Of a stretch of 64,000 bases of DNA, positions 1 to 12,792 are shown in pieces. Origin of the DNA: Epiperipatus broadwayi (Eukaryota; Onychophora; Udeonychophora; Euonychophora; Peripatidae); the NCBI GenBank assembly GCA_028023455.1, contig JAQFVV010000031.1, positions 6,056,926 through 6,120,925 of the forward strand. Reading direction: 5' to 3'. The translations under genes and the position numbers were made by a program. The notes beneath the pieces are model-generated. The model saw only the letters and a list, made by a program, of their open reading frames with translations. It was not told the origin of the DNA and did no database searches. The first letter of the stretch is position 1. Each line of letters begins with the position of its first letter.

Positions 1-179
1 AAATGAGTACTTTGTTATTATAATCATGCAATAAATGAACAGTCATATAAATAAAATCATGATATATCATATCTATTTCAGGACCAAGTACAAGTATGAT
101 TCTGAGCCTGTATGTGCACTATGGTGTTGTAACTGTGTGGAGTATGAGCATTTAGAAAAGCATTTGTGCTGAATCACTT

Positions 180-1450
180 TTAGCATGATATGCAGCAAAA
201 CAGCCTCTTTCTTGACATTTATGTAAGGGAATAGGTCCATATTTCACACAACCAATATAACTTTAATGCCAAATTTTGCTTTTCCAGAATTCAACACACC
301 TTCTTCTGCCTGGTGTATCAGGATGCAGATCAGCAATAGTATGGCACCCTGATGGAATCTGATGTCATATTACTAAAGGCTCCATTTTCCTAATGAGAAA
401 GTCACCAATAAGGCTGGCTGCTAAGGCTATTCTGAATTCCAGATGTGATTTTGAGCCATGTATTGAGTATACATAATGTAGAAATTAGTAATAGCCACAT
501 CAAATCAATTCCAGAATAAGTGCATATGCAATCACATCACTTTGATTTTCTATCCCAGCTGTGCACAGTTCACTTCTGCTTTGCTAAATTAATCCCACTC
601 ATGAAGCAGTTGCATTTTTGAAATTGCAGTTTGACATGAATATGAAAATGAAAGTTGTGTACCAACTTTATATCTTCTAAGAACAGTATCATTTCCACAT
701 AGTGGTTAAGTCTTATTCAGCATACCAATTGTCTTTTTATCCACCTAAACTAGAAACTGAAGACCACTGTCTTTATCACTTACAGAATGGAAATCTCCTC
801 TCTTCACACATTTATAATTTTTAGTTTTTTGTGGATGGTATCTGGAATACTCTTCCTATAAACTTTTTGTGTGCCACAACAAGAGATTTGGTTTGCAGAT
901 AGCTATTTTGCTAATTTGTACACTAGTAAAATATCTGTCACAAAAAATATGGTTTTATTTTGCAAGATGTGTCAAAACCACTGACAACACTACTCAGGTT
1001 CTCAGATTTAGGCCAGCATCTGGGGTTGCACTTTTTCCTGTACAAAACTCCATATGGCACACAGCCATTATGGATATCTGCATAAACCCACCACTTAATG
1101 CCTTGCTTTATTGGTTTTAGGGCATCAAACTGTTTCATGGAATTATGACCTTTAAAATATCAACTCCTATTTCTTTGTGTATTTGATATGCAGCTATGAT
1201 ATTAATATGAAAGTCATCTGTAATTGGCCTGATTTTATTAATTTTATTATGCACTGTACTAGTAATTGGTGGCTTGTTTTTAGTATCATCAAAATGTAAA
1301 TTGCCTAAAATTTCAAAAAAAAAAAGATCATATTATTATTGTAGCAACTCCTGGTTGAGTAGTAATTCATATTTTGACCAAGTTAATTTGAATCTAGTCA
1401 CATGTGATGTACTTCAAATGTGAATTACCATGCCTAAAAATGCATTTCAA
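180..1450 (-). pseudogene. piggyBac-type transposase relic
   Basis: Reading the minus strand from about 1450 to 180 gives, in the right order but in shifting frames, the blocks of a piggyBac (DDE_Tnp_1_7) transposase. They are an early AFLGMVIH block with a downstream TW, then FEILGNLHFDD followed by KINKIRPI, then SMKQFDALKPIKQGIKWWVY with ADIHNG (open 938-1138), then KCVKRGDFHS and VDKKTIGMLN. A C-terminal Cys/His block around RRCVEF and CFAAYH (about 180-300) resembles the family's cysteine-rich tail. Stops and frameshifts interrupt it throughout, so it is dead. The second catalytic aspartate region (family DNFFTS-like) is not recognisable. I did not find TTAA-flanked inverted repeats that would define the element ends. 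Confidence 0.8.
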
Positions 1451-1620
1451 CTCACAGATGACAGATTGACCCCATTTGGAACTGCTTTCTATTCTATAGA
1501 ATGTTTATTGTTTTCAACACATATGTAATCATATAATTTTTATGACAAGATAAATAATAGAAATTAATAATTGAGTACTCATGGGTGATCAGATAATTTA
1601 GTTCTGGAGACTTGGTAAAA

Positions 1621-1694
1621 TTTTAACTAAATGACTGCACAATAAATTAGAAATGTAGAAACTAACTGTTTATTGTGCAGTCATTTAGTTAAAA
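1621..1694. repeat. Perfect 26-bp inverted repeat (hairpin)
   Basis: The left arm at 1621-1646 (begins ttttaactaaatgactgcac) and the right arm at 1669-1694 are perfect reverse complements around a 22-bp loop. It lies between the piggyBac relic and the Penelope-like relic, so it may be a tiny foldback element or a remnant of a Penelope-like terminal repeat. Confidence 0.8.
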
Positions 1695-1744
1695 GTAAAG
1701 AATCAAGATCTATAATTAAACCTGATAGCTATTAGTCTGTATCT

Positions 1745-2411
1745 CATAAAGTAGCTGCTTTAAGGAATTATTGTCATAGAAATATTAAATTAAATAATTC
1801 TAGTGGGGTAGCTTTGTTTCAGAAATATCAATTTTATAAAGATTACTTGAGTGTTGGGTATTCTGATAAATTTGTTAAAAGTATTTTATTTAATAGTAAT
1901 ATTTGTAAGTATATAAAGGTTAAAGAAAAATATGATTTTTATTTCTTTGCCATTTAAATTGTCTTCTTATAAAATTTTGTGTAGAAATAGTAAATTGTTT
2001 GGAAATAAGAAAATTGCTTGGAAAAGGGGTGTTACATTGAATAATTTATTAAATAATACAAAAGAAGTTTTTGATAGAAAGACTATTCCTGGTGTGGTAT
2101 ATTTTATTCCTTGTTTATTTTGTAAGAAGGTTTACATAGGTCAGAGTAGTTTGAGTTTAAATGAAAGAATAAAGGTTCATAAAAGTAGAGTTAAAAATAG
2201 ATATCTTAGTTCTGCTTTGTATGTCCATGAAAAAGATATAGGTCACACTATTGATTTTGATGAAGCTAAGGTAGTCTTCTTTGAAAGAAATGAAATCAAA
2301 AGAAGAATTAAAGAGTTGAAAATTTATTATTCTGAAGCAATTAACTTATTTAAGAGTTCTTTTAATATTAATGGTGGATGGGAAGTGAATGGATTTGTGG
2401 GTAGTTTTTAA
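1745..2411 (+). pseudogene. Penelope-like element: RT-linker plus GIY-YIG endonuclease relic
   Basis: The final third of a Penelope-like retroelement protein. Frame 1 (1745-1957) reads HKVAALRNYCHR and later YLSVGYSDKFVKSIL, as in the linker after the reverse transcriptase. A frameshift near 1930 moves to the frame 1932-2411. That frame has ISLPF, then a GIY-YIG nuclease: GVVYFIPCLFCKKVYIGQS (GIY-like and YIG halves with two cysteines), an R and H in RIKVHKSRV, and H/D/E positions in KDIGHTIDFDEAK and the NEIKRRIKELKIYY helix. In this family the domain nicks target DNA for primed reverse transcription. No reverse-transcriptase palm is left upstream, so the copy is 5'-truncated and non-functional. 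The stop at 2411 looks like the natural end. Confidence 0.85.
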
Positions 2412-2542
2412 TATTATATCTATTGTGTAGTTTTTGTAGTTCTTTACACTTGAGAAGTCTGCTTGTAGCAGTGAAACCTTATGTTGTGTTTTAATATTAT
2501 TTTTATGCTGGTCTGGTTTAATTTGGATTTGAGGTAGTTTTG

Positions 2543-2544
<2 letters not shown>
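2412..2544 (+). other. 3' trailer of the Penelope-like relic
   Basis: Short non-coding tail between the GIY-YIG stop and the AT array. It contains a small stem (ctgct/agcag, about 2459-2471) followed by gtgaaacc. This resembles a decayed hammerhead-ribozyme stem II plus GAAAC, which Penelope-like elements are known to carry in their terminal repeats. The CUGAUGA half of the core is not intact here, so the ribozyme reading is weak. Confidence 0.35.

Positions 2545-2594
<50 letters not shown>
2545..2594. repeat. (AT)n microsatellite
   Basis: About 50 bp of uninterrupted AT dinucleotides directly downstream of the Penelope-like trailer. Confidence 0.98.
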
Positions 2595-2596
<2 letters not shown>

Positions 2597-5500
2597 AACA
2601 TAATTAAAGTATCATCAAAAAAAAGATATTACTATACCTGAGTTGTCCATAGAATGATCATAAGTAAAGGAGTCCAAATATCACACTATCAAGAATTATA
2701 AGCAAATTATTAATAACAAGTATATGGAAATCACGTGAAGTGAGTACACTAATAATTCAATAAAATATAGCTCAGGTATACAGACAGTAATCTTATCCAC
2801 TTTCATTTCTTGGTTTGATGTTAAGTGCATGTTTAAACAAATACTAAGTGAATATGGTCTAGCAGGGCGCCACTAGATTATCTGAATCTAGACACGGTTA
2901 TATCCGATAACCTTTCACATGTACCGGGTTTGAATCCCTTTTTGGTACTTTATTTCTAATAAAATGGAAGATTTTGCTTTTTGAGCCATATCACTATATA
3001 CACTAATATTTAGGTAACAGTAAAACATCTTTAAACCAAAGTGAAGATATTAGACATAAATCATTTCTCAGATCTTAGCATAACAAATGTGTTTCAATAG
3101 TTTTGTAAGTTTACTAGCTCAGATTATATATAAATAATTTAGGATGGCAATTCACTCATCCTTGCATGAAATAGATGATGGGATGTGGTTATAATAATAC
3201 TAAGAGATCACTAAATATTATAAAATCAATATTTATTTATGGCCTTTAAACAGTTAAACAGCTCATTAATTAAAACGTTGATGACGATGATGATGATGAT
3301 AATAATAACAATAATGACAAGGGTTTCAACTACAGCTCTAGGACTAAGCCTAAACATAAAACTAATTTTTATAAAGAAATTCATAATTATTGCTTAATTT
3401 TAGCATATTTACTTATATCTTAAATAACTAATATTCAACCATTGATGATGATGAATAATTACACTTAACAAAGACTACACTTAATGAAATATATACGCCT
3501 CGTTTAATAAAACAAACTAATATTTATTACTACATTTCTAACATATACATAAAAATTTCTAGATAAATAGGAAAATTGACATGAATAATAATAATAATAA
3601 TTGATTATATAACAATCCTCAGATTAATTTTAAGTTGTTCCCCCTTTCCCTTCAAATGTATTTTGTATTAAGTTGGACATCACCTTGACCATGATTTTCA
3701 CTCCATGAGAAAAGTATTTAAAAAAAATATTATCTGCTCATTGGCACACATACTTTAAAATCCAACATGTAAATAGAATGTAAAAAAAAAATGTTAGTAA
3801 AATTGAAAGAGCAAGTTTTAGAAAAGAGTTTTAAATTATTTTCTCCCCCTCCCTTCCAAGCGCTGAAATCTATACTTAACTTGAAACAAAATAATCCAAT
3901 ATTCTAATACTACTCATTATTTCACATTCACTCCCAATTATACACATATAAAAATATTATTATGTATGTGCGTGTTTTATCCCATAATAACAAAATATTA
4001 TTAAAAACCAAAATAATAATAATATATCAGCTAAAACTAAAATCATAACACCATAAAAAAAATTGTTTTACACATTAATATTGTAAAATTAATAAACAAA
4101 TCATTTTCATACATTCAAGATCATTTATGAAGCTCAAAGTTATTTTTAGTAAGACATTCTTGTTTTAATCGATCTGAATAGTCTTTAAAAGTTCTTTAAA
4201 TAAAATATACCACTTTATTGCTAAAATGTTTATTAAGACTGATATCATAAAGAAAATAGATATAAAAAGTCATATTACCAATCTTTTGTTTGTGGCGAAT
4301 TTCCAAGGGTTCAAACTTGTCTTGTATAAGGTTTATATTTCTGCAGCTACCATTTCCGTTTTATGTGGGAACAATCTCTTTCTTGAGGTGTATAACTATT
4401 TGATGATGATGACTCTATTGAGGTTATTTGCTTTAGTGGACAATTTGGAAATCATTATATTAATTTTTCTTCTCTTCCTGTCAAGTATGTGGATGAAATA
4501 CAGCAGTTGTTTTCCCATTTGTAAAATTTTCTTGAGTTTAAAATCATTTGTTGTAACAATTAATTGGACTTGATGATTAATATTTATCAGTAGATTAATT
4601 CATCTTCTTTGAATGCAGGAGAATGCTTTCTTCCTTCTATTAAAAACAACATCTTATTTCTCTGGTCAGTTGAAAGGTGTAGAATATTATTTTAGACACA
4701 TCTTTTCTTTCCTATGTGATGTGCAGCTTCCTCCAGATGGTCAGCAAATGGGACATACATATAATTTTTCTAGCCAGCCATTTCTTATATTTTCAACATT
4801 CAATTTGATTGTTTAATAATCTGAATCAAAAACAATAATCTTAATAATAATTCAAGACAGCTTTTTATATCCAATTTTTAGCTAACTTAACCAATCAGAG
4901 ATAGCATCACTTGCTATTTTTGGACAAATTTGTTTTAATTAGATCTGTAATTTATTTTCAACTAAATTATTTTTCAACTGAAAAGTTTAATCCTTTTTCC
5001 AGACACTTTTGTTTAAAAAAAAAAATAGACTCAATCCTTATTTCCTTTCTTTTCTTTTTTTTTTTTAACATCCAGGTAACACTTCAAATCTTTGAGCTTC
5101 CTTCTTTAGATCTTGAGATAAGACAATTTAATTTTTAGAGCTCTGACCCATTATAAGCTTCCAAAGTGAAAAACAATTATTTTACAAAAAAAATTGCTAC
5201 AAAGATTGATATCTGATTAAACAGATTTCCTCTTTTAACAAACAATTGTACAAAAAAAATAATTTGACAGATTTAATACTTCCTTTTCTTTCAATATTTA
5301 GGAAATGTAAATTTTTGTATGTAATGTACACACATCCTTCATTCTTTCAAATCATTCATAAACTAACATTAAATAATATAATTGCTAGCTTAGTAATTAT
5401 AACCCAATTATTTAATTAAATCTGTAACTTTTAAATCCCACTTATAATTAAAGAAAAGCAAAATAAAAGCATAGAATAAAATATTAGAATTGATCAAGCA

Positions 5501-5856
5501 TAGGTTAGTTTTAAAGAAAGTTAAAATGTTTAATATTTGAAATATAAAACAATTAAATAATTTACACATACATTGCCTATATGTATGCATTATAACTTTG
5601 CTTTTTAAAGAAAAATTAAATATTAAATAGTTTAAATGTGTGTATTACCTTTCTATCAACACACAAACAAGTAAAGCATGTAATTGTTGACCCATTCTCT
5701 CTCTGTTTAAAGCTTTTAGAACTGGACCTTGTAGGGTTTAAACTTGGATGCCCTACAACTTCCTTTATGGTTATATAAAATTGTGATGATGATTTTGGTT
5801 TACCTTTTCTACATGCACATTACTATAAATTTATCTAGTGACTAAATTGTAATGGC

Positions 5857-5860
<4 letters not shown>
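2595..5860. other. AT-rich stretch without supported genes
   Basis: Short GAT/AAT runs (about 3275-3320 and 3588-3602), poly-A and poly-T runs and one tRNA-like segment are visible. The small open frames at 4226-4573 and 4613-4816 are low-complexity, hydrophobic and match no family I know. They look like chance frames in AT-rich DNA. Confidence 0.7.
2856..2950 (+). repeat. tRNA-Leu-like segment (SINE head or tRNA pseudogene)
   Basis: A box-A-like tggtctagcagg is followed by gcgcca. About 70 bp later comes the box-B-like gggtttgaatccc. The spacing and the ggtcta..gcgcca order resemble a type II (Leu/Ser) tRNA with a long variable arm. A clean acceptor stem is not seen, so it is a relic or the head of a SINE. 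Confidence 0.4.
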
Positions 5861-5903
<43 letters not shown>

Positions 5904-5932
5904 ATTGATACACGACGCTCTACACGATCTAA

Positions 5933-5970
<38 letters not shown>
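5861..5970. repeat. Two (AT)n arrays around a short unique spacer
   Basis: AT arrays at 5861-5905 and 5937-5970 enclose about 30 bp containing cacgacgctctacacgatct. The second array abuts the foldback element that starts at about 5976. Confidence 0.95.
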
Positions 5971-5972
<2 letters not shown>

Positions 5973-5975
5973 TTT

Positions 5976-6475
5976 ATTACTTATGGCTTTAATAGGTTTA
6001 TAAATGAAGCTGATAACAATCAGCCTTCAACCTGTCAACTATCTCAACCCATAGTGAAGTCAACTTTCTTAAGCAATAAAGGTAGTACCATCTTTATATA
6101 TCGTTTTATGTGTTTATATAGATGCTAAAGATTGTAACTTGGCCAAGGTGTGTGAAATGAATAATACATAGAATGTGTTAAACAAACATCATTAATCAGG
6201 CAATTATAACCTGTTCTAAAAGCAGACTATTAAATAGTCAATTATAACTTCCAGATTCTGAAAGCAGATTAATAAGTATCTATTTATAACACACCTTGGT
6301 CAGTCAACCTTTTGTTTTTATATAAATAAACATATAAGACCATATTTAAAGGTGGAACCAACTTTATTGTTTAAAGAAGTTGCTTTGACTACTGATTGAT
6401 ATTGTTGATTGCTTGAGGGTTGATTGTTATCATTTACATTTATATACTTATTAAAGCCTTAAGTAATTGGCTTTA
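5976..6475. mobile_element. Foldback/MITE-like element, copy 1
   Basis: The left arm (5976-6155: ataacaatcagcc, then cccatagtgaagtcaa, aaggtagtaccatcttta) is matched in reverse complement by 6290-6475 (aaggtggaaccaacttta, ttgctttgactactgatt, gggttgattgttatca). The two enclose a ~135-bp loop with cagattctgaaagcag. Arms of roughly 180 bp and no coding capacity point to a non-autonomous foldback or MITE-type element. The arms differ at scattered positions, so the copy is not recent. Confidence 0.7.
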
Positions 6476-6489
6476 TTGTCTTAGTAAAT

Positions 6490-6790
6490 ATATACTTTAT
6501 ATGGAAATTGGAAATTATAAATGACTATTTATTAGCCTGCTTTCAGAATCTGAGAATTATAATTGACAATGTATTAGTCTCTTCCAGAACAAATTATATT
6601 TGCCTGATTAATTGGGATTGTTTAAAACTTATTTGCATTATTAATCTCACTATCCTTTGTCAAGGGGCAATCTTATATGTCAATATAAACATGTAAGACC
6701 ATAGATAAATGTGGTAACCATCTTTATTATTTAAGGAAGTTGCCTTTACTATAGGTTGAGATTATCGGTAGATTGAATGTTGAGTGTTAT

Positions 6791-6795
<5 letters not shown>
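6490..6795. mobile_element. Foldback/MITE-like element, partial inverted copy 2
   Basis: Contains the loop of the preceding element in reverse complement (ctgctttcagaatctgagaa at about 6538, then caattgac-like and cctgattaat blocks). It is followed by another copy of the right arm (accatctttattatttaagg, gttgagtgttatc) and then directly by an AT array at 6793. It is the loop plus one arm only. Confidence 0.65.

Positions 6796-6858
<63 letters not shown>
6793..6858. repeat. (AT)n microsatellite
   Basis: About 66 bp of pure AT. Small frames read through it only because AT repeats contain no stops in some phases. Confidence 0.98.
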
Positions 6859-6860
<2 letters not shown>

Positions 6861-7030
6861 AGTCAAAATATGTGTACCCATATAACATGAGCTGGAACTC
6901 ACAAAATGTACTTGATACCCAGTCCAGCCCGAGATTTAGATCAGGAACCAGCCTGGATTCAAACCCACTCTCTAAGCCCCAGATCAAACACCCAATGAAT
7001 AACATACTAGTGATAGCACATGAGAATTAA
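6859..7030 (-). repeat. Possible tRNA-derived SINE fragment
   Basis: On the minus strand a box-B-like gtgggtttgaatcc (about 6955-6970) lies ~50 bp after tatcactagtatgttattca, a weak box A. The segment is richer in GC than its surroundings. No tail repeat or target duplication was identified, so this is tentative. Confidence 0.3.
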
Positions 7031-7742
7031 TCTTAATCCAGCCAGCTAGCAAAGCTGAGCAAAACAATAAGACCTCTGTTGACTATGACTATATTAAAAT
7101 ATACATAAGCATGGCTGTAATATGTGGAAGTGGAGGGAAAGGAATTTGAACTACTCAAATAAGTTAGACAATAAAAATGTAATTTAATATACTGACAAAT
7201 TATTATACATTTATAAATTAATTATATACATTAGTGTGTGCGTGAATGAGCAAGCGGTCTACCAAGCGATAGAGGATTACATAGTGTCATTCACGCTATT
7301 ATTTCTCATATGCTCTTTATTAGCTAAATAATATATTACAAATAAACACACATCTTTGTGGGTCTAATATTAAGATGCCAATCTATTATTAGAAAAAAAA
7401 AATTCACATAAAATTGTTATTAATGCTTTGGATTATGGTTCTGAAACATGGTGACTAACACTACCTAGGGAGTGTTCTGAAATTCATTATACATATAAGA
7501 TAAATTATTTTCACACCATTATGGTCGTGAAAATAAATAAAATACATTTGAAAACATTTGATTATATTTGAATCTATGACAAAATATTTAATGAAAAATT
7601 ATTTTAACAATAGTAAGACGAACGCTTTATTTTCCCCAAGGCATATAGATACTCTTAAATATAGAAATAAGTTATGATGGTAGGATTGTATGATAAGATT
7701 GAAATAACATTAGTAATTAATCTAGCTATTAATATTTGGCAT

Positions 7743-7744
<2 letters not shown>
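7031..7744. other. AT-rich stretch, nothing recognised
   Basis: The only structure is a short inverted repeat, gcgtgaatga at about 7249 and tcattcacgc at about 7287. Confidence 0.7.

Positions 7745-7806
<62 letters not shown>
7745..7806. repeat. (AT)n microsatellite
   Basis: About 60 bp of pure AT dinucleotides. Confidence 0.98.
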
Positions 7807-7808
<2 letters not shown>

Positions 7809-8264
7809 AGCAGAGCACATTTTAATATTAGAGCATTAAAACTGGGTCATGAAGCAAAAAAAATACTAATACAAATAAGTTTGCGGTGCTGACATAATAG
7901 CCTAAAATAACAGGAAAAGTTGTGCTTCTAGATGAAAAACGAAGTGGATGGGTGTAGCATGTGCCAGACTCAGGGGTCACTGCCAGGGGCCTTTTTATAC
8001 GAAGAAGTGATATGCATAGCATGTGCCAAACTTACGGGATCACTGCCAGAGTATACGGAGTAAATAATGAGAAATCTATGGGTTCGATCTTGTCGCAACC
8101 CCCAGATGAAGAAGCACACATATATAAAACCCAAAGATCAGCCAAATGACAGCAACGCAGTAATGATAAATGTCACTAAACGGCATGCAATATAATTTAC
8201 TGCTTTAAAATAGATGACCCTTATTTGAATGCTATAATTTATATAAATAATATCATTATGCAGT
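7807..8264. repeat. Moderate-GC segment with an internal ~65-bp direct duplication
   Basis: The phrase agcatgtgccagactcaggg then gtcactgccag (about 7953-7984) recurs as agcatgtgccaaacttacgg then gatcactgccag (about 8018-8049). It is a two-copy direct repeat of about 65 bp in an otherwise unique segment. Small open frames on both strands across it have no recognisable homology. Confidence 0.6.
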
Positions 8265-8866
<602 letters not shown>

Positions 8867-10266
8867 TAGGGAGAGATATTTAGATTAATAAAATATACAT
8901 GAAGATTTCATTTAGTAAAAAAAAACATTAAGATTTACCCCCATGCATTTTCTGATATTTAAAATAATTCAATCCCATCTTCATGATTTTTATAATAACT
9001 GGAATATTTAAATATTGTATTGATATTTTAAGAGTATGAAAAATGAAGTAAGATTAGCAGTTATATAGAAAACAATTTATAAGTCACTCTTTCTGAATTT
9101 AATAAATAATTATAAAATAAAGGTTTCAGATCATTAATTAGCTTGAGTTCTGGATTTTCTCTGAGTAGAAAATCCAGAGTTAAACAAATCAATTTTTATA
9201 TTAAAAATGAACCTAAAATGTTGATTCGTAAAAACAATGTGGTGAACGTATTAATTTATAATGCATTATATATGTATATTTAAAGGGGACATTAATAACC
9301 TTTTCATGAAGGTTTAGTTAAAAAAATGACAGAAATGATTTTTAGAAATTAAGCTCGCCAGGTTGTGAGATTGGCAATTTAATAATAATACGAGTATACA
9401 TATAAAATCAAATAATAAATAACTATAAATAATTAACCGCACCAAAGTTAAAGAAAGTTAGAGCATATGATATAGGATTAAATTTATGAAAATCATTTAA
9501 GAGCAAATTATACATTTACATATTTAAATATAAAAAAAAAAAGGTAAAGTTAAATAACACATTAGAAAAAATCTTCATAGATGAGTTATGCTAAATTTAG
9601 TTTGAAGTGACAGCTTGAAAAGTTACCTTGCAATTTTAAGAGTCCGATTTAGTAGTGCATGTGCACGGCAATTGAAAAAAGTTCTTCGGTGGCAACAAGC
9701 TTCTATTAGCATTCTAAAGTTCCTTCTTTAGGTTTTTACTTTCTTTCAAGGCAGCAGTTAGATGGTATATTAGTGGAAAAAATGACCCACCCAGGTCAGC
9801 AGGAAGGTGGATTTATGACTACATCATTTTAAGTTTCAGGCGACATGTACTATCTTAACAACCAGTTCGCTTAATAGTAGCTCCTCTCCTGTGACTCAAA
9901 ATTCAGTCATTTTATATTTTTCTTTATCAATTGTTTTTGAATATGCAACAGTAAGATAACGTCCAAAATAAATTCAAATCTATTTCCAGATTAGAAATAG
10001 ATTTGACAACATGTTTTTAACAAAAGTATCTCTAATCCTAATCACATTTTAAGTAAAAACTTTAATTAAAAAAATACCTACCCCAGATTAAAACAATAGT
10101 GCTTCCAACCCCTTTAATTATTTTTAAACAAGTATTGTAGCATCTTCCATCTTGGATTTTACAATAGTTTAATAATAAAAAAAAAAAACAAGCAATTTAA
10201 AAAGAAAAAGCTAAAAATGATGCACGATAAAATATTTAAAAATCAATATTTTGTTAGTAAGTTTTG

Positions 10267-10300
<34 letters not shown>

Positions 10301-10544
10301 TTGCACCTCTGATACTTTAATAAAAAAGAACTAATAATTGATAAAAAAGAATTAATAATAATTTTAAAACATGTTATTGAAACATTAAATTTTATAATTT
10401 AGGCACGCATCTCAAATATATACATAAAATATATATACATGACAAAAGGAGCGGGATGGAAAATAGGGATTTAAACATAGGTTAGTAGATGGAAACATGA
10501 AGCTCAATCTTTAAGATTGACTGCTTCATATATATAGATTTAGA

Positions 10545-10606
<62 letters not shown>

Positions 10607-12792
10607 ATAACAGTGCAAGATTACATATTTTTCCAATTTGTTTTCAAGAGAACTTTATAAGTAAGTGGTGAATTTTGTATCTTTCATTTTTCTTTAATAT
10701 GTTAAAATTGACAAGAAATTTTGACACTTGGATTGTAACAAAGTGAGATTTTTAAACTGTTATAAATTTTAATAGGCATATATATATTTGTTTTGAAAGT
10801 ATATTAATAAAAGTCATTTTAAAAGTTTTAAAGTTCAGTGCTATTCATTATTATTTATATAATAAACCTGATTTTTGCATAAAAGTAGTTAGTCCCAGAA
10901 ATGTAAATTACATAATAAAAGCGTAAGCTTATCTACATTATAAATATTTAGTAGTCAAGGCAACTTTTATAAGTAAAAAGTATTTTTCCCACCTTTTATT
11001 CTAATTTAAGATCTAATTATTGAAAAGAAAATTGAACTTTGGATTAGTAGCAATTGAGAATTTTATCTTCTTAGAATTGTAAATAAACCCCATTAAACAA
11101 GCTAATGTAATCTAGTTTTGAAACTAGATTAATAGTAATTATAATATAAAAGCTGCCTTCACAACAGATTAAGATTTGTGGCACAGATATGCTGGACTAT
11201 TATCACGTGATTTATAATTTTAAACCATATAGCTTTATGTAAAATTCAGATTTGTCATGTATATAATAATGAATAGCAGTGGTTTTTGAAAATTTTAAAT
11301 ATGATTATTATCATTAATTTCCTCTAAAACCAGATTATATTTACTTCCTTAAAGATGTTTATTTATAGTTCTAGGAATTCAAAAATTTCAGACTGTTCAA
11401 ACCAGGTGTCAATTTTCTTTTTCATATTATGATCTTAGTGTAGAAAAAAAGGGGAATCCATCTATTATTTATAGAGGTTGGCTTGGAAACGGATTGAAGA
11501 TTTGTGGTGTTGATAAGCATGGATTATTATCATGAGATTTATAATTGTGAACTATTTAGCTGTATATACAAATAAAAATGAAGTTCAGCAGTTGTCAATT
11601 TATAGCATGATAAAGAACTTCCTAATTTGAACCCAGTACTCTTAAAGCATACACTTTTCTTCATATAATTACAGAAAACTCTTATTTCATCTAAATATTA
11701 TAAGTACAGTTTAGAAATGTTTTGTTTGTATGTTACTAACTCTGCTACAAATCTGTTTGTTATCTCAGCCAAGTCATTCACTTTTAAACCCTTTTTGTTA
11801 ATTCTAATAAATATTATACCATACCTTTAATATGTTATTTTTAATCTTTGTATCACTTTTCTATAAAACAATAAATCTCAGCTATAAGAGCACAATTAGT
11901 TATATTTTATTTGAAAAATAGATTACTTTTAAAACAAAAACAATCCATTGATGTTTAATTCCTTGAATAATTTTGGACATGTTTACTGTAGTTATTATAT
12001 ATTTTAAAGAATTAGTTTTCATTAATATAATTTTTTAATTTTATTGTAATTCATTTTTATAAATGTGTAATTCTCACTCTAGCATCTATCAAAATTTAGT
12101 TTACCTAAACTTTTTTTCTCCACTTTTTATGCATTTTATAAGAAATCGTAGTTTGTCAGATAAGCTAAATATTTATAATACCTGAATTTTCTCACAGAAA
12201 TGATATTTAGTCGCACTGTTGTATCTGTTTGCATGTAAGGGTGCTTGGAATCTCTAGCCTATTTCACAAACCAGGATTTCTTATAAAATATTGATATAAT
12301 TAGTATGATTGTTCTTGAAATTTTTACACTGAAGAATAGTTAAAGATATATAATGATCTTTAGAAATATATGAACATATCTGAAAAATGTGATTGGATAG
12401 ACATACCCACATGTATATGTGTATGTTGTATGGAAAAAATTCCTTTATATTATCAATGTATATATAAACATTGATAATTTATTGGACATTTTTCTTCATA
12501 ATAAAATGTACAGTAAATTTCAGCTCTAACAAAACCAGGAAACACTCAATTCAAACTGAAAATCCAAGCTGAAATCAGATGATCTGCAAATAACTTTAGT
12601 GTTTTTTCTGATCTAGGCTAAACTATATGTGGAATCATTTTTATTTTAAATTGCCAGCTATTGCAAATGTAACAAATTAGACATGTGTGAAAATTTAAAA
12701 TACAGAAACAATTCTGAATTTTCCAAGTAACCCAATATCTTCATAAAATGTTACATGTACTAATTTAAATTTTTATATAAAATTACAGATAT
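8867..12792. other. AT-rich stretch with minor repeats only
   Basis: Contains AT arrays at 10271-10297 and 10542-10604 and a short hairpin at about 9147-9179 (tctggattttct / agaaaatccaga). A diverged ~90-bp direct repeat occurs at about 11160-11255 and 11485-11570 (aagatttgtgg, gattattatca, gatttataatt, tagct). A small hairpin lies at about 12452-12478. No coding region is supported. Confidence 0.7.

Noticed and set aside
2856-2950. Functional tRNA gene
   Set aside because: Boxes are recognisable but no consistent acceptor and anticodon stems. The same holds for 62876-62945 and 63343-63412.
4226-4816. Two short hydrophobic frames on plus
   Set aside because: AT-driven composition, no homology recognised, no promoter or splice context.
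6773-7030. Frames reading through an AT array on both strands
   Set aside because: Tyr-Ile repeats encoded by (TA)n; the remaining part is a possible SINE fragment, not a protein.
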